From contig OY754330.1 of the NCBI GenBank assembly GCA_963573305.1, forward strand, positions 22,633,096 to 22,697,095: a DNA stretch of 64,000 bases, in the 5' to 3' direction. The notes below the pieces were generated by a model. The model was not told the DNA's origin and ran no database searches. It worked only from the letters and a program-made list of their open reading frames with translations. Of this stretch, positions 11,513 to 22,800 are shown piece after piece; position 1 is the first letter of the stretch, and every line of letters begins with the position of its first letter. The position numbers and the translations under genes were made by a program. The DNA is from Pyrrhosoma nymphula. Its lineage: Eukaryota > Arthropoda > Insecta > Odonata > Coenagrionidae.

Positions 11513-11600
11513 GATATATATTTGTTACCATATATGTTTGTTACTATATATATTTGTTACAATATATATTTGTTACAATATATATTTGTTACTATATATA
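11513..11600. repeat. 16-bp AT-rich minisatellite, five units
   Basis: GTTAC recurs at 11524, 11540, 11556, 11572 and 11588, an exact 16-base period with ATATAT-rich spacers. It lies inside the piggyBac-like element, in its non-coding left half. Confidence 0.9.
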
Positions 11601-12489
11601 TTATGTAATTCTATATTATTCGTCGGCAATTTTTCTTCCGGTAATTTTTATATATGTAGGAAATGTCTATTGTACCGTTCTCTTTAGATAAAATGGCGTG
11701 AGCGTAAATGTTTAGATATGTTGCGAATGTTATTTCATCAGCCCCTTTCATTTTTCTACTTTGAATACTGGCGAAAGTGGTGAAACATATTTATGGAAAC
11801 AGCTTTACGATGAAGACGTCTGACGGTCGTACATTCTCAATAGAAATCAACACAAGTGCCCTGTGTATGTGCTACCCTAACCCACATGAGTACGAGAAAA
11901 TAGGAAAGATAGAGATAAATCCCAAACATGTGTAATGCCTTCTATTGTCATGCTTGACACTTTCCTGAGGTCAGAAAACACCCGCTCGAGAGCCGATGGC
12001 CCGCTAAGCAACCTGGCGCTCGGTATCATGTCATGCTAATATGCCACCCTTTGCTCCCCGGGCTACTTTCCCACCAGCCAACCCTTTACTAATGGGCTTT
12101 TCTCGATACAAATTTACCGTTAGTTGGAAAATTCATGCTGTTGCGGTACGCACACGTGTGTTTATTTTCCAGGAAATGGTAGGAACGGAAAAGAAAAATT
12201 TTATAATGAGCATGGGATGGGCTTTTCACACTTAGGGGCGAGATCCTTTGCATATTGTGATTGTTTCCACGAGTACTTTGTCGGAAGGACGATAGTGACA
12301 GTCTTTCGTTGAGTTTCAGAGAATACGCATCCTTGATTTTCAGAGCGCATGCACTTTTTCGCTGAAATTCCACCGATACTAACTTTCCATTTTTAGTTCT
12401 AACATTTTCGTTCTAATACGAGCGGTGTAGTAGGAGTGAACTCTACGGAAAATTATTTGTTTTCGCACGGTAACATTTAGTAATCAGAA

Positions 12490-13440
12490 ATGATTTCCGG
12501 AGAGGAATCAGTGTTGACCAGCAGTGATTCGGAGGTTATCGACATTGAAGTTCCTGGCTCCTAGTCGACTCTCTCCGGAGAAACAAGCTCCGAATCAGAA
12601 GGCGCAGCGGAACATTCGTGGGAAGCGGAGTGGGAGGAAATGCTTACAACGAATCCTCCTCCGGCACCACCTAGGTTTCTTTTTGAAGGGAATTCTTTGA
12701 TGAACTTCGACCTGGTTCCCGAATGATTTTCCCTAAAAAACTTTTTTCAACGATGAAAATGTTGACTTTATAACTTGGGAAACTAACTTGGGAAGCGAGC
12801 TGTGACAAGCTCAGAAATTCGTGTTTTTTGCCCTTGTAATGATACAGAGCAGAGTGCGGAAGCCAGATACTGAGTTTTATTGGTCAACGAGACCAATACT
12901 CTCCTCTCTTTTTTTTTGGACACATTCTGTCTTACCGATGATTCGTAATAATAAGGCAATATTTACATTTTGCCTATAATAACGATTTTGAACCCCAAAC
13001 ACACCCCAACGCCAAACTAAATAAAATATGGCCGATTTGCCAGAGGCTGGAGGAAAAGTTCAAGGTACTCCATACACCAGAGACCGATGTTACCATCGAA
13101 AAGAGCCTACGGCAGTTCATGCCTAAGCCGCCACGGCAGTTCATGCCTATGAAAAGAGCTTCATTTGGCAAGTATTTTTTCTTTGTGAATCTAGAACTGG
13201 ATACGTGTGGTCAACGACAATTTACACGGGAAAGGGGACTGTGTTGGATAAAGACTTTGCCCATTTATCCATGACCTCAAAAGTGATGATGACTCTAATG
13301 AAGCCATTATTTGGCCTATGATATTTCCTGACGATGGATAACTTTTATACTTCAGATCTAGCCGACTTCACACTCCACTGACTCGTATGGAACACTGAGG
13401 AAAGGGATTCCAGCACACTTCAAAGATAATCAAATAAAAG
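12490..13440 (+). pseudogene. piggyBac-like transposase pseudogene
   Basis: An ATG at 12490 opens an acidic, serine-rich N-terminus (MISGEESVLTSSDSE) typical of piggyBac transposases, broken by a TAG after 24 codons. Recognisable blocks then appear in family order across changing frames: NDFP...FFNDENVDFITWETN (about 12719-12790), EFYWSTRPILSSLFF (from 12872), a VTIEKSLRQFMP block (about 13090-13130), SRTGYVWSTTIYTGKGTVLD (about 13189-13248), MDNFYTS (about 13335-13355) and YGTLRKGIPAHFK (about 13385-13425). The family protein is about 550-600 residues and carries three catalytic aspartates. The first, expected in the IDES-like box, is lost (IEKS). The second, in MDNFYTS, is kept. The third and the cysteine-rich C-terminus are not found. 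A 24-base in-frame tandem duplication repeats the RQFMP block at 13110-13148. Several stops and frameshifts make it non-functional. Confidence 0.92.
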
Positions 13441-13863
13441 AAATGAATTTTCTTGTTTTTGTCATAGAATGAATTCTGTTATAACATTTTCAGAGCGAAA
13501 TTCGTCGTCATGCGGGTTGCCTAACTTCCATGAATGTTTGTGCGATGTTTCTTGATGTACTATGGACTAAAATTAATAGTTAACATTAACGTTGTCGGCA
13601 AAGATATGCTTTTGCAATATAAACTAAATGTATTCATCATTAGATGACTAACTAAGGTTTACGGGAAGGAAAGTTATACTGATATGCAGGTTGCCTAATT
13701 CTCTTAAGTTAAGGGGCAACATTCAGAAATTATTGAATAAATCATTAGTTATTTGGAATAAAAAATAAAGGAAAACATTTTCAGATTTGCCTCCCTTTAA
13801 TTCTTCTGAATCTGAAATAAAAAAATATGACTTTTTTTGACCGGTTTTGTAAAAAAAATCCGC

Positions 13864-13874
13864 CAGGGAAGTGG
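13864..13874 (-). repeat. piggyBac right terminal inverted repeat
   Basis: CAGGGAAGTGG, the exact reverse complement of the left end, followed by the TTAA duplication at 13875-13878. Confidence 0.9.
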
Positions 13875-13878
13875 TTAA

Positions 13879-16800
13879 GGAGTCTTGCAATTCCTATACA
13901 TTTCTAGCATCTAAAAATAGAACGTCACGTATCTATTTGTAAATTTATTTTATTTTTATTTCACGTTTTCGATATTTAGATTATTACGATTTTTCATTTA
14001 CTGAATGTGAATTGCTTTGTCACGTAAAAATGGCCACCGTAAGGCAACTGAATGGTCCTTGCAGAAGTGGGATCTCGGTAGGTAAGCGAGCTATCTCGAA
14101 GTCTTGCAGACAATATTTCACAACGTAGGAGTATCTCGTAAATTTACGACGTAAAATCTCGCACGTAGAACATGCCGAGTCGTTCGTTAGGCAACGTTGA
14201 AGACGATTTCGAGGGGAATGGCAGCGTTCTCTCCCGGAGACTAGAGCCGCTCGGTTAATGCCAGCGTCTTGGGGAAAAGTGCTGCTTTTGCTGTTTTTAT
14301 CGCCCGCAGACCGGAAGGAGAGGAAAAGCGAGAATGCAACCAACCGGTTTTTATATTAAGAGGCAGCGAATGATAGCGAGCGAAGCGTGCTGGATTGCCT
14401 TCCTTAGCATATTCGTTCGCTGTGCGAGGGAAGTCGAGCACGAAAAGAATCCACATACATGTTGAATTTCACATTAAATAAAGTTCACACTATACGTAGA
14501 TGCGAACGTGATGCGAACGTTAAGTTTTTTTACAAGACATGCATTTTAACGAAAATTAATAATCTAGGAGCATTTTCATTGTTTCAGGTATTCAAATTCA
14601 ATACGGAGAAGATATTGAAAACATGGCTGAGCCAATTTTACATAATAAGCAACTTCTTCGCGGGACACGGAAAATGGAGAGAGAGGTACAGAGTCGTCAA
14701 CAAGTGCTATAACGGTGTAAAATGGCCATCATACACCGCCAATTATAAAAATGAGCCTCCAATTAACGAAATCGAGCTTGCGCCTTTCCGGTGTTATTAC
14801 GTGTTACATGCATTCAAAATACTCTAGGCGATATAAATATCAAGTTATCCCAATCATGTACATAGCCGCCGAGCAAACTATACCGTTACTCCGCGCCGGT
14901 CGCCTTCACAACCACCTCGCCCATTTCTGTAATCCCCAAGGACGTTTAATACGCCTATTACAGGGAATAGGTAATAAAGCGACGTCGGCCAAATGCTTCC
15001 CTTACTCAACTGCGATAAATAATCGATTTCTCACTCGTTCCAGCTCAACAACGCGAGCACTCCCCTTTCTCCCACATACTGAAGCCTGCTCATCGGCCTC
15101 TCTCTCGCGCTCCAATTGAAAAAAATAAACTGAGAGTCGTCCTTGCGCTGCCGAGAGCAAAAGACTGTCGTGCCGCACAGAGCAATCCGCGCTGAGCACA
15201 GAGGCGGGGAAGATGGGAAACCTTCGGCGAGATTACGGAATTGTATCGTGTGCCGGTCCAAAAACTCTATTCTTCCCATCCCTTGGGACCGAACACACGC
15301 TTCCCGTTCAAATGGGAGGAAGAGCGGGGGGGGGGGGGGGGGAGGGGGGCGGGGGGGGGGGGAAACACGCAACATGGCCGACAGACGCAACAAGCGCATT
15401 TCCGCTAATCTTCGGCGGATCTCCGTTGCCCGGGAGACCGTGGCGCCGAGGTTTGAAACAATGACGGGGGAGGGTTTAAAAGGGTAAGAGGGAGGGAAAG
15501 GAAGGAAAGAGATGGTATTATGGGAGGAAGGAGAGGGGAGAAAGTCAGGAGACGGAGGAAAGAGGGGGGAGGAGAGGGGGGAGTAGAGGGGGGGCTGCAG
15601 ATGTACTGGGGGGGGACCCTTCCATGGGAATTCGTGGTGCCATGTTTTCCCGTCCGCGGAAGCATTCCGTGTTGCTTATCTGCGCGACCCGATCGAGATA
15701 TTAACGCCCCTTAAGCTGATTCTTAAACGCACGCAGATGGCTTTGCGTCCCTCTCTTCACCTATCCGCCGTGAATAAAATATTTCACCGGTGCCTATTCT
15801 CGAGGGGCTGCCGGAAAGGCACCCTTGGGAAACGACGTCTCTTTGAATGTAAAGGATATTGACACGAATGGGGGCGCTAGGGGACGAAATCATTCTTCGG
15901 GAGTGTCAATGAGCCGAAAAATGTGGGTGCGTCTCCATGCAGCCTGAATTCCCCGTACAGGGCAATGGGAGGATTAGTTCCCTCGTCATTTGCGGAAGCC
16001 CACGGTAATAATGCCTCCACCACCGATGCCTTTAGCTAGCACTTAATTACTCTTGGGGATAAGGGAAAAGATTTCAGTTTCTCGGCCAACTCTTCCACTG
16101 AGTACTTCGGGAGAGCAATTTAAGGCTTGTGTACTCCAGAGGGAGTTAAAACTTAATGAAGCGAAATGGCCCGGGCACGAGATTCGAATGGCTTTAAGTG
16201 ACCGTGAAGGCATTGGAACCTCCCAGCCATCACTCTCTCAATCAATTTCTCCCTCTACCCCCCTGCGACCAGCAATCGACCCTCTGGTGGTCATTAAGGC
16301 AGTTCAAGCGATTCCCTTACGCACTCTTTGAGTCGGAGACGAAGCATTTCTAATGAGTTCTCCTTCTCAGGAATCCATGCGAGGCTGTTTTTAATCACTC
16401 ACCTCATTATTTTTTTCACAGCAGTTGATTGCTTACGAAACATGATATTCAGAGAGGGCATTCAAAAACACTCCCAAGCGAAACAGAAAATTATGCATAA
16501 TTGCGGAAATAGCGCCATGGACGACTGCAAGGGCCCAACTGTGTTTCCCCACTAATTCTCTCCCCTACGAATAAAGTTGATAGTATTCTTTCTACAATTA
16601 CAATTGCGTAGTTACACAAGTGTAATTAAAAGTTGTTAACAACTTGTGTAGTAAATATGAAAGCAAGCACTCACTGAACTTAATTAACGAGACTGTGGCA
16701 ATAATTATTCACAACAGGAATTATATTATTCCTTTTGATGTGTGACATTTAAAAAAATCATAAGACGACCGGAAAATTGATGAAATACTGCGCGGCTAAT

Positions 16801-19554
16801 TTGAACTATAAAAAAATTAAGTTGTACACAAAATATAACATAAATAAAAAATATAAAATAGTCTTTACAAAAATTAAAATGGCAAACAATCTATCAACTA
16901 ACAACGTCCAACATTAAGTATAACGGTCTGTGAAATTCGAAATATGGTTCGGGGGCCTTAATTAGGAATGATTGATTCCTTGTACCCCCAGTGGCCAAAA
17001 TCTGGTGCTCGTAATATCGTGCAACTAAAGGAGTTCGATTGGAATGGCCTACGCTATTTCGCCCATATTTGACCTCATCAGCAGCCCAAAACTCCAATCT
17101 ACAGGTAACCCATTATCATTACAGACGAGTGTAAAAAATATCTAAATCAGGCGATAAAAAGCGTCACCTGAATTTCCATTTAAAAGTAAATAAAGTTCTT
17201 GTTAACCCAATTTTCATCAACTTCCTGGCAATTAACAAGTGCCTTATGTAATAATTTGAAGTTTTCTTCATGCAAGCACCTTAATTATCGAAATTATCGT
17301 TCATTAAAATTTGAAAAAAAATCAATGCGTCTTTCCATGCAGAATATTAAAGCTTAAAATAAAAGGAATAAATGATTTAGGGCACCCCATTATACTCCCA
17401 ATTTCGTGCCGGCTTTTTGTCAGTCCATCCACTACCCCCTCCCCCTAATTCCCCCTGTCGCACCTCCGTATTTTCCACGCTAGCTAACTATCGCCCAGCG
17501 AAAGGCCGACAGATGGTCAACGGTGGATGCGGGCCCTTCCGAGCGAAGCGATTCAAATCAAGAAAAGGCTTTGCCTTGATTTTTAATTAATTCCGAAGCT
17601 TATGTTTTTCGGGAGACCTGGCGGCAAAGGGGACTTAATTGAAGCATGTTGTTACTGTAGCGTGACTGCGCCTGTGCACTTGTTCCAGCGACGAAAGATT
17701 ACATGGGTTAAGCAAATTAGATCGTAGATTATCAGGAAACCTCTGTACTTAGTAAATGTGAATTCTACGACCCATGACAAACAATAGAATGGAGATTTAT
17801 CCTTGCATGCAAGAAATCATCCGTCACATATCGAATTTTTACGGATACACGGAATGAAATACTTACGTTTTAATTTACGTGAACTTTTGACTGTGTACAG
17901 AAGGAACATGTACACGATGCAGAGTGTAAGTTAACGTGTGAAATTAAAATCATCCAATTGATGCACTATTACGCCACTACGCGATGAATACAGTAAAGCA
18001 TTTATTTTCAAATTACAACACACGGCCGACCAAAACGTATTAAACCAATAAACATGAGAACGGATGGTACAAGATCTGCGAGATGTTACAATAACTGCAT
18101 GGATATAATTTTTTGACATGCTTTGATTCTAGCGTATTTTTATTAATCTGACTGCAAATGAAGAAAAACTGAACATATTTCGTGACACAATATTACTCCC
18201 ACATTCCTCCAATAAGCACTCACCGATAAAAGAGAATTTATGACAGGGAATACATTTTTTCATTCGCAAAATTGCCAACCACCAGGAAGTAATATGAAAT
18301 CATTGGCATCAGAAGACTTGAACGGTTATCGCGTAAAAAACTCTTGATTACTCCGATTGAAGGAAGTTATGCTGGCATAAAGCTAATAGGAAAACTTGCG
18401 CAAAAAAAACATATTGACTTCCGTCGTTGGAGGCGCAATTTAGGAAATAATAAAATACGCTAGAGAAAAAACGTCTGATGGTGTGAAGTTACTAAGGAAT
18501 GGATCTTATACCAATTGAAAGACTAGGATATTCACTAATCGATAGAAAAGATACTCTACGAACGGAAATTCCAGGAGATAGTGGTTTCCGTCTGGAAAAT
18601 AAAAGAACACCGAAAAAGCACTCAGCGCTTTCACTCCAACACCTGCTCTAAAGTGATGAAAAAACTCACATGGACTACGACGCGAAACACTTATAGAGGA
18701 GGAGATAGAGGAAGCCGGATTGAACATTGCCAAAAGAAAAAGAGGCGGGCGCGATAGGCCGGATGTATGCACGTGAAGAAAGGAAATGAGAAGTCAAGAG
18801 GGAATGGAGGAACGGGAAGACAATGCATGCACTGAATGAACACAACAAAAATAAGTGAAAGAAATCCAGTCAATCGCAGAATCTTCAATGAAAAGAACAC
18901 CCTACTATATCATTCACTGAAATAAAAATTTTCCAGAGTTGGAATGTGATGATATTGTTAAACCCCGAGACGCAAATTCCTCGTGACCATTAATATTGCA
19001 TCACAATCACTGAAAACGCACACCTAACAACAAAAGAATAAAAATAAAATTTTCATGTTAAGACTTTTACCACGTTAAAATTTTTGAATGTAGCAACCTT
19101 TCGCAAATGAAACATTAATTTCTTTTCATGTTATCCTTTAAAAACTAATTTATATTTGAACTTTAAATATGTTCATTGTAACTCGCGGTTTCATAACGTT
19201 AAGTATCAAGAAAGGACACAAAAATAATAAGTTTCCAGTGTTTAAGCAAGCAAGCAACATTATCAAATTCAAAGAAGTCGGAAGTCGCTCAACGAGGGGG
19301 CGATAGTGGATTTCGAAGAATAGGAAGAATATTAAGGTAGGGGATACAAATAGACACCTAATCAATGTACACCAAACGGCAGGTATCAATATACAAATTC
19401 TTTACAGTACATGTCAATGGGTCCGTATATTTACAGCGCTCTACTTAGTACTCAACAAAATGCAGACTAAATTACGGTAGTCAATCGATGTGTATCCTTA
19501 AAGTTCAGTACATTGGTTAGTTAGTTACTTTTGGAGGCGACCGCTTACTATGGT
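13879..19554. other. noncoding DNA with a G-rich island
   Basis: No gene is recognised. 13880-15050 is mixed composition. About 15050-15720 is GC-rich with long G runs, annotated separately. 15720-19554 is AT-rich and without recognisable coding or repeat structure, apart from a 16-bp perfect palindrome AAGTTGTTAACAACTT near 16630-16646. The region 36-50 bases either side of it also pairs (ACACAAGT with ACTTGTGT). Confidence 0.6.
15325..15362 (+). repeat. poly-G tract
   Basis: A run of almost uninterrupted G on the + strand, broken only by single A and C bases, within a purine-rich island that extends to about 15620. Potential quadruplex and a typical place for sequencing or assembly length errors. 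Confidence 0.8.
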
Positions 19555-19559
19555 CGTTT

Positions 19560-19840
19560 GCGTCATTAGGATTAGGATGGTAGGTAGGTTGGTAAGGGAA
19601 GGATAATTTAGGGTTTAGAGGAAACCAGGAGTCGGCATTATCCATGTATTAATGAAAAGCGCCAAGGGGACCACAGTTTTACGCCCCATCCGACGGAGTA
19701 CTTCACATGAAATGCTCTCCATATTGCACCCAAGTAAGGATCAAGATTCCGTGGTAAAATCTTTGCCGATGCCGAGATTCAAACGCTTCGGGATTTGAAG
19801 CCCCTACTCGAGCCAACTAACCAACCCGATACCCAGTTCA
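19560..19840 (-). mobile_element. tRNA-derived SINE, copy 1
   Basis: Read on the minus strand, a tRNA-like head comes first. An A-box-like TGGTTAGTTGGCTC (19810-19823) is followed by a B-box-like GTTTGAATCTC (19774-19784). A tRNA-unrelated body follows down to about 19560. The body and B-box region match the copy at 25160-25510 over long diverged stretches; shared landmarks include GGACCACA, CGGAGTACT, ATGCTCTCC-type text and CACCCAAGTA. Two dispersed copies plus a pol III type promoter make a SINE the best reading. Ends and target duplication could not be fixed by eye. Confidence 0.65.
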
Positions 19841-19845
19841 TTTCA

Positions 19846-22800
19846 CTCCAACCCCGACTTCAATGACCGACAAGTATCATCATGGTACAATGTACGTCAA
19901 TTGCGATATCATTTCCAACCATCCAATTTGAATAAGTCCCTCTTTCGCCTGCAATTAAGAGCAACTTTTCGTCTGGCCTCGCGACTTGCATTAATTAACT
20001 ATGTATCAGATGAAAAGATTATACGGAAAACGAAGAGGAGGAGGAGCTAGGGTACGATAGCTATAAGAAGGGGCGACGGTATGGTGATGAAGGATTCATC
20101 ACTTGCCGCATTTTCGGCGGAAAGGAAGCTAAAGAGGTAGGGGGAGTGGTTACAGGGACAGAGTGGCTTGAGGAGCTGCCACTTATTCAGACAAGTCACA
20201 TTCTGGATTTGCTTAATTTTCTCAAGCGTGTAGTTTTCCTGTGGGGTATCGTAGTGGATTTTAAAAGGGCATTCAAACGAAAATGTAGCATGGTAACGTC
20301 CACAACGTTTTATGGAGAGGAAAATGAAAAAAATGAGCATAAAAATATTTTATAGTATTTATAAAAAAGTAGTTGACGTGGTTGGTGTTGCTCATGCAAA
20401 AATCACCAACCATATCAAATACTTCTTCATTTATTTTCTTCTTCAGCCAGCCAGTTTTTTCCCAAGCCCTTTACGACCTCATATTTAAAAAATTCTCATC
20501 TACGATAATAGAGTAGCCAAACTGCCGCTTCATATAAATTCATTTATAATAATTTCTTGGCGATTTTTCTCATCTCCATCTCTCCTTTTCCAAATGCTTT
20601 CCTTGTCACAGAAATTGTACCCATGATGTAAGCAAAACTCCGCCTGACTATGTGACCTGAATACTATTCAATGCATTGAAATTGTCCAAAAATATTAATG
20701 TATGACCTCAATGTTTAAATTTTAATCTTTCATACTCCAAGAGACCCTCCTTACTGGTGCTTTATTCAAAATATCTTCATCATCAACCACGAATCACCTC
20801 TCATGCCACAACAATCCAACTTAGAGAAGCGAATCTGATCATAAAAGCATCGTGCTAGAAGTCAGATTAAAATATAGACTTTCTACAGACACAATTTCGA
20901 GGGATTCTAGGCGTCTCTCCCTCTGAACGACGTTACCATTCCGACCAGAGATTCCAGCACAGCCCGTCACCCTTTTGCGCGCGACACGAGTATCAAATCG
21001 GAACTTCATTGTCTGCCCTCTCCGGCCAAAGACGCCGCTCCTCGAGTAAAAATGCGAACGCACGCGATTAATGTGCCGACATTAATAATGCTGAGGGCTG
21101 GAATGGGAATGGGGGGGAGAAGTGGTTGGGTTTGGGGGTGGAGAAATGAGAAAGCCCCCACCCACGAGTATCTACAGAAAGAGTAGAGGGGAGGAGCGGG
21201 TAGGGACAGAAGCTGGAGTAGTGCCTTCCCATCCCGAGGGCTAGCTAAGAAATGATGTACGAGGTTGCTGAGTGGCCAATCGAATTTACTGCTTTGGATG
21301 TCCGCGCATGTTTCTTAGTTTGTCACCCTGTACTTCAGTCAAAATAAAACTTAATCACCATTCAACACTTATGCATAGAAAACAGCTATTTTAAACTAGA
21401 ATGTTATAAATTTTGCTAACGTATTTTTATGGAAATACTACCATGTAATTTATAAAATTAGAGGATCGAGTCGGTGGCAGAAGCACTGGCATCTCATGCC
21501 GAGGGCCCGTTTTTTTAATATCGACAGCGGCGGAGATTTCACAGTGAAGCCCAGAGGGCTTCGTTGAAGTGTAGTGCCCCGTCAGTCAGTCGGATGGGTC
21601 TTTGGAACCGTGAACTTTTTGGCGCTCTTCGTTAGTGGTTGGAATTAAGAATAGGCTGATACTGACGTACGGTGACCCTCCACCCTGTCTCCCAGCATCC
21701 TATCCAGCCACCAACCAATGCCCTCCGTTCCCAATCGTCGATCCAAATACCCAAACAACCGACAAAATAAGAAAGAGATGAAGGGAGAGAAAATAGGGGA
21801 GAGATGATTGGGTGTGCGTTGGGAGGGGAAAGGGGGGGTGTTGCAAGTGTGGGAGGAAGGAAACAAAAAAGAAACCCGGTAGCGGGAGATGCGGATTGGA
21901 CGGAGTGGGACGCGCGCACTCTCAGGGAGGAGTGGGTGTGGCACGGAGTCAGCGGCGGCTTCGTGGGAGCCGGGGGCAGGGACGGGGGCGGGAGGGCAGT
22001 TGTGGCTTCCCCCCCCCACCCTAAGGGTAGGGATGGAAGTCAGATGTGGACAGGGGTTGAGTGGGTGGACGAGGGACGGAGAGGGGGTGAAACGGGGCGA
22101 GGGGTGTGTGGGTGAGCAGGAGGGGAGTGTCGAGTCTGCGCTCTCATGCTCCTCGCCACGCCTTCCAATCCCGGCACCCCACCACCCCCCGCCTTTCGCA
22201 TGACTGAAATACATTCGCGCACCCACACCCCTTCTCCCGGCCGGCCCTACCTCCTCCCCATGGCGCGAGGCCACGCCCATCCGACCCGAAAAGAGACAGG
22301 GTTGATAAACTCGACACTATTTATTTGACCAAAATAATAATGCAGGTGAAAGTGGGGAGGAAATTAATTATACTCTTTCCTCCGCATGATAAAGAGGCCC
22401 CCGGGGTTTCAAAGTCCCAGACGGACTCTCGCTTGGGAGGAAATATTACACCAGCGAACATCCGCTTGTCCTACTACTGTTGCTCTTCCCTGTCCACGTT
22501 CCGACCGTGTGAAACCATAGCAAACGAATCAAGGTCCACAATTCTTGATTCTATAAAAGTCTTCAAAACCAAAGCAACTGCCCACCTCTCAAAAATGAAA
22601 ATTGAACCCTCAATATCAACCTCATTAATTAAAATTGAAGACACAATTTCCACCACAAGAATATTTCTATGTTTTTATATGCGTTATTACCTGTAGATGG
22701 TAAAATGAGTCCCACATACGGAAATGTCTCATATATTTGGGAAAATAGTTAATTTTGAAGGGAGTTAGGAATTTTATGACGTAATATAAGGAACAAAATT

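Larger units (their letters stand above)
10813..13874 (+). mobile_element. piggyBac-like DNA transposon, degenerate, with intact ends
   Basis: The left end CCACTTCCCTG (10813-10823) is the exact reverse complement of the right end CAGGGAAGTGG (13864-13874). Both are directly flanked by TTAA (10809-10812 and 13875-13878), the target duplication of the piggyBac superfamily. Near the left end, GCCCG-CATATATT-CGGGC occurs twice, with a diverged third copy, as expected for subterminal repeats. The interior holds a decayed piggyBac transposase at 12490-13440 on the + strand. The 1.6 kb between the left end and the transposase contains only AT-rich DNA and a 16-bp minisatellite. The right 430 bases have no recognisable coding sequence. 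The ends are perfect but the gene is dead, so it could move only with a transposase supplied from elsewhere. Total length is 3062 bp. Confidence 0.92.

Noticed and set aside
18630..18690. GTGATGA followed by a distant CGCGAAACAC, tested as another hammerhead.
   Set aside because: The first box is off by one base and no stem II, stem III or stem I pairing could be drawn.
21645..22280. A 211-codon minus-strand frame.
   Set aside because: GC-rich island with several frames open on both strands; product is proline/serine/glycine-rich without domain.
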